Assembly: GCA_029256865.1 (NCBI GenBank)
Contig: JARIEH010000319.1
Location: 1-6,966 of the forward strand
DNA from: Psychrobacter sp.
GTDB taxonomy: Bacteria; Pseudomonadota; Gammaproteobacteria; Pseudomonadales; Moraxellaceae
Length of the DNA: 6,966 nt
Direction of reading: 5' to 3'
Positions 6,293 through 6,966 of the stretch are shown in pieces. Within the stretch, counting starts at the first letter, position 1. Each line of letters opens with the position of its first letter. Under the pieces are notes generated by a model. That model saw only the letters and a list, made by a program, of their open reading frames with translations, had not been told where the DNA came from and did not search any database. Position numbers and translations under genes: made by a program.

Positions 6293-6463
6293 TCGTATCT
6301 TATTATTCCTAAGGATGAATAAAGACATAACCATAGGAGCCGCATTATTCATGCTAGAATATTGCAAATTTGCGCCTCTTTGTTTTTATAAGCCTTATAG
6401 ATTTTAGTATGACTTTTAGCGTCTCCCCTTTTATTTAATATCGATAATATAAGCAGTGTTCTC

Positions 6464-6966
6464 ATGACTCAAAAGATAGCATCACAACCCTCAAAAGCTA
6501 ATGATAGCTTTGTACTGACACCCCCTGCAGTCTTCCCTTATAAAGAACAGCAGCTGACTGCCCGCGCCCGTATCACCGAGCAAATGCAAGCGCGTATTTT
6601 AATGCTCGATGGCGCGATGGGCACCCATATTCAGAATTATAAGCTCGAGGAAGCGGACTATCGCGGTGAGCGTTTTGCTGATATTGAGCAAGATGTACGC
6701 GGTAATAATGATTTGTTGGTGCTCTCGCAGCCGCAGATGATTAAAGAGATTCATATTGCCCATCTTGAAGCGGGTGCGGATATCATTGAAACTAATAGCT
6801 TTAATGGTACGCGCCTATCGATGGCTGACTATGATATGCAGTATCTTGTGCCTGAGCTGAATAAAACGGCGGCTAAGATTGCTCGCGAAGCTGCTGATGA
6901 GTTCACTGCGAAGAACCCTGAGAAGCCACGCTTCGTGGCTGGAGTCATTGGTCCAACGTCGCGTAC
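6464..6966 (+). CDS. metH: Cobalamin-dependent methionine synthase, N-terminal part (cut by window edge)
   Basis: The gene runs off the right edge after 167 codons of an expected length near 1,230. MetH transfers a methyl group from 5-methyltetrahydrofolate through cobalamin to homocysteine, forming methionine in the cytoplasm. The visible part is the start of the homocysteine-binding barrel: [13 protein letters not shown] (45-57), [12 protein letters not shown] (62-73), [11 protein letters not shown] (80-90), [16 protein letters not shown] (101-116) and [15 protein letters not shown] (from 154). Each block lines up with E. coli MetH. The zinc-binding cysteines and the folate, cobalamin and activation domains lie beyond the window. 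Relative to E. coli, the N-terminus is about 29 residues longer. ATG 6464 is the first start in a frame that opens at 6413, and no good Shine-Dalgarno precedes it. The next in-frame ATG (residue 41) would leave almost nothing ahead of the barrel. Confidence 0.95.
   Translation, partial: MTQKIASQPSKANDSFVLTPPAVFPYKEQQLTARARITEQMQARILMLDGAMGTHIQNYKLEEADYRGERFADIEQDVRGNNDLLVLSQPQMIKEIHIAHLEAGADIIETNSFNGTRLSMADYDMQYLVPELNKTAAKIAREAADEFTAKNPEKPRFVAGVIGPTSR

Larger units (their letters stand above)
5751..6463. other. Long non-coding region between the FAS1 pair and metH
   Basis: This 713-bp AT-rich stretch lies between divergent genes and has no convincing gene, RNA gene or known riboswitch. Contents from left: ACTTC-AAGC-GAAGT (5897-5910), next to a minus-strand TTGACT (a possible -35 for the FAS1 genes, with only a poor -10). 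Then a 7-bp tandem CCAGCTA x2 (5941-5954), and two abutting AT-rich palindromes (6019-6034 and 6035-6049). TTTTGTCA is repeated 20 bp apart (6103 and 6123). The nested inverted-repeat element 6174-6292 follows. The palindromes GCAAATTTGC (6364-6373) and TATAAG-C-CTTATA (6387-6399) lie just before metH. No promoter could be assigned with confidence. Confidence 0.55.

Noticed and set aside
6290..6322. 10-codon frame MSYLIIPKDE in the metH leader
   Set aside because: It has no convincing ribosome site and no regulatory codons; probably chance.
6060..6463. Cobalamin riboswitch upstream of metH
   Set aside because: The B12-box GCCACTG core was not found on either strand in the leader.

Overview
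The window reads as ordinary chromosomal DNA of an AT-rich gammaproteobacterium. Protein style (lipoproteins with LTGC, LAAC and LSAC lipoboxes), an AGCS transporter with the SNEAGQGTGPH signature, and a close match to the N-terminus of E. coli-type MetH point to Moraxellaceae, most likely Psychrobacter or a relative. This taxonomic guess is inference from remembered family sequences, not from a search.

Layout. Positions 1-1638 hold two minus-strand envelope genes: a LemA lipoprotein (1027-1638), then a TPM-domain secreted protein (1-722) that runs off the left edge. A non-coding stretch of about 1 kb (1639-2650) separates lemA from a divergent plus-strand sodium:alanine/glycine symporter (2651-4210). 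The symporter ends at a strong 14-bp-stem terminator (4300-4332). It faces a pair of minus-strand FAS1 (fasciclin) lipoproteins (5175-5750, then 4435-5046), which end at their own terminator (4366-4397). A second long non-coding stretch (5751-6463) leads to the start of metH on the plus strand (6464 to the right edge).

How the genes relate. LemA plus TPM-domain protein is a recurrent pairing in bacteria; both products are exported here. The two FAS1 lipoproteins are diverged tandem paralogues predicted to be anchored in the envelope. The symporter imports small neutral amino acids with Na+, and MetH makes methionine from homocysteine; nothing in the sequence ties these two to their neighbours. 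No mobile element, CRISPR array, tRNA or rRNA was seen.

No new multi-gene system is evident. The least explained sequence is in the two long intergenic regions: repeated CTTATCT motifs and stacked palindromes upstream of lemA, a nested inverted-repeat element at 6174-6292 upstream of metH, AT-rich tandem palindromes at 6019-6049, and paired hairpins between lemA and the TPM gene. These are offered as leads with modest confidence.
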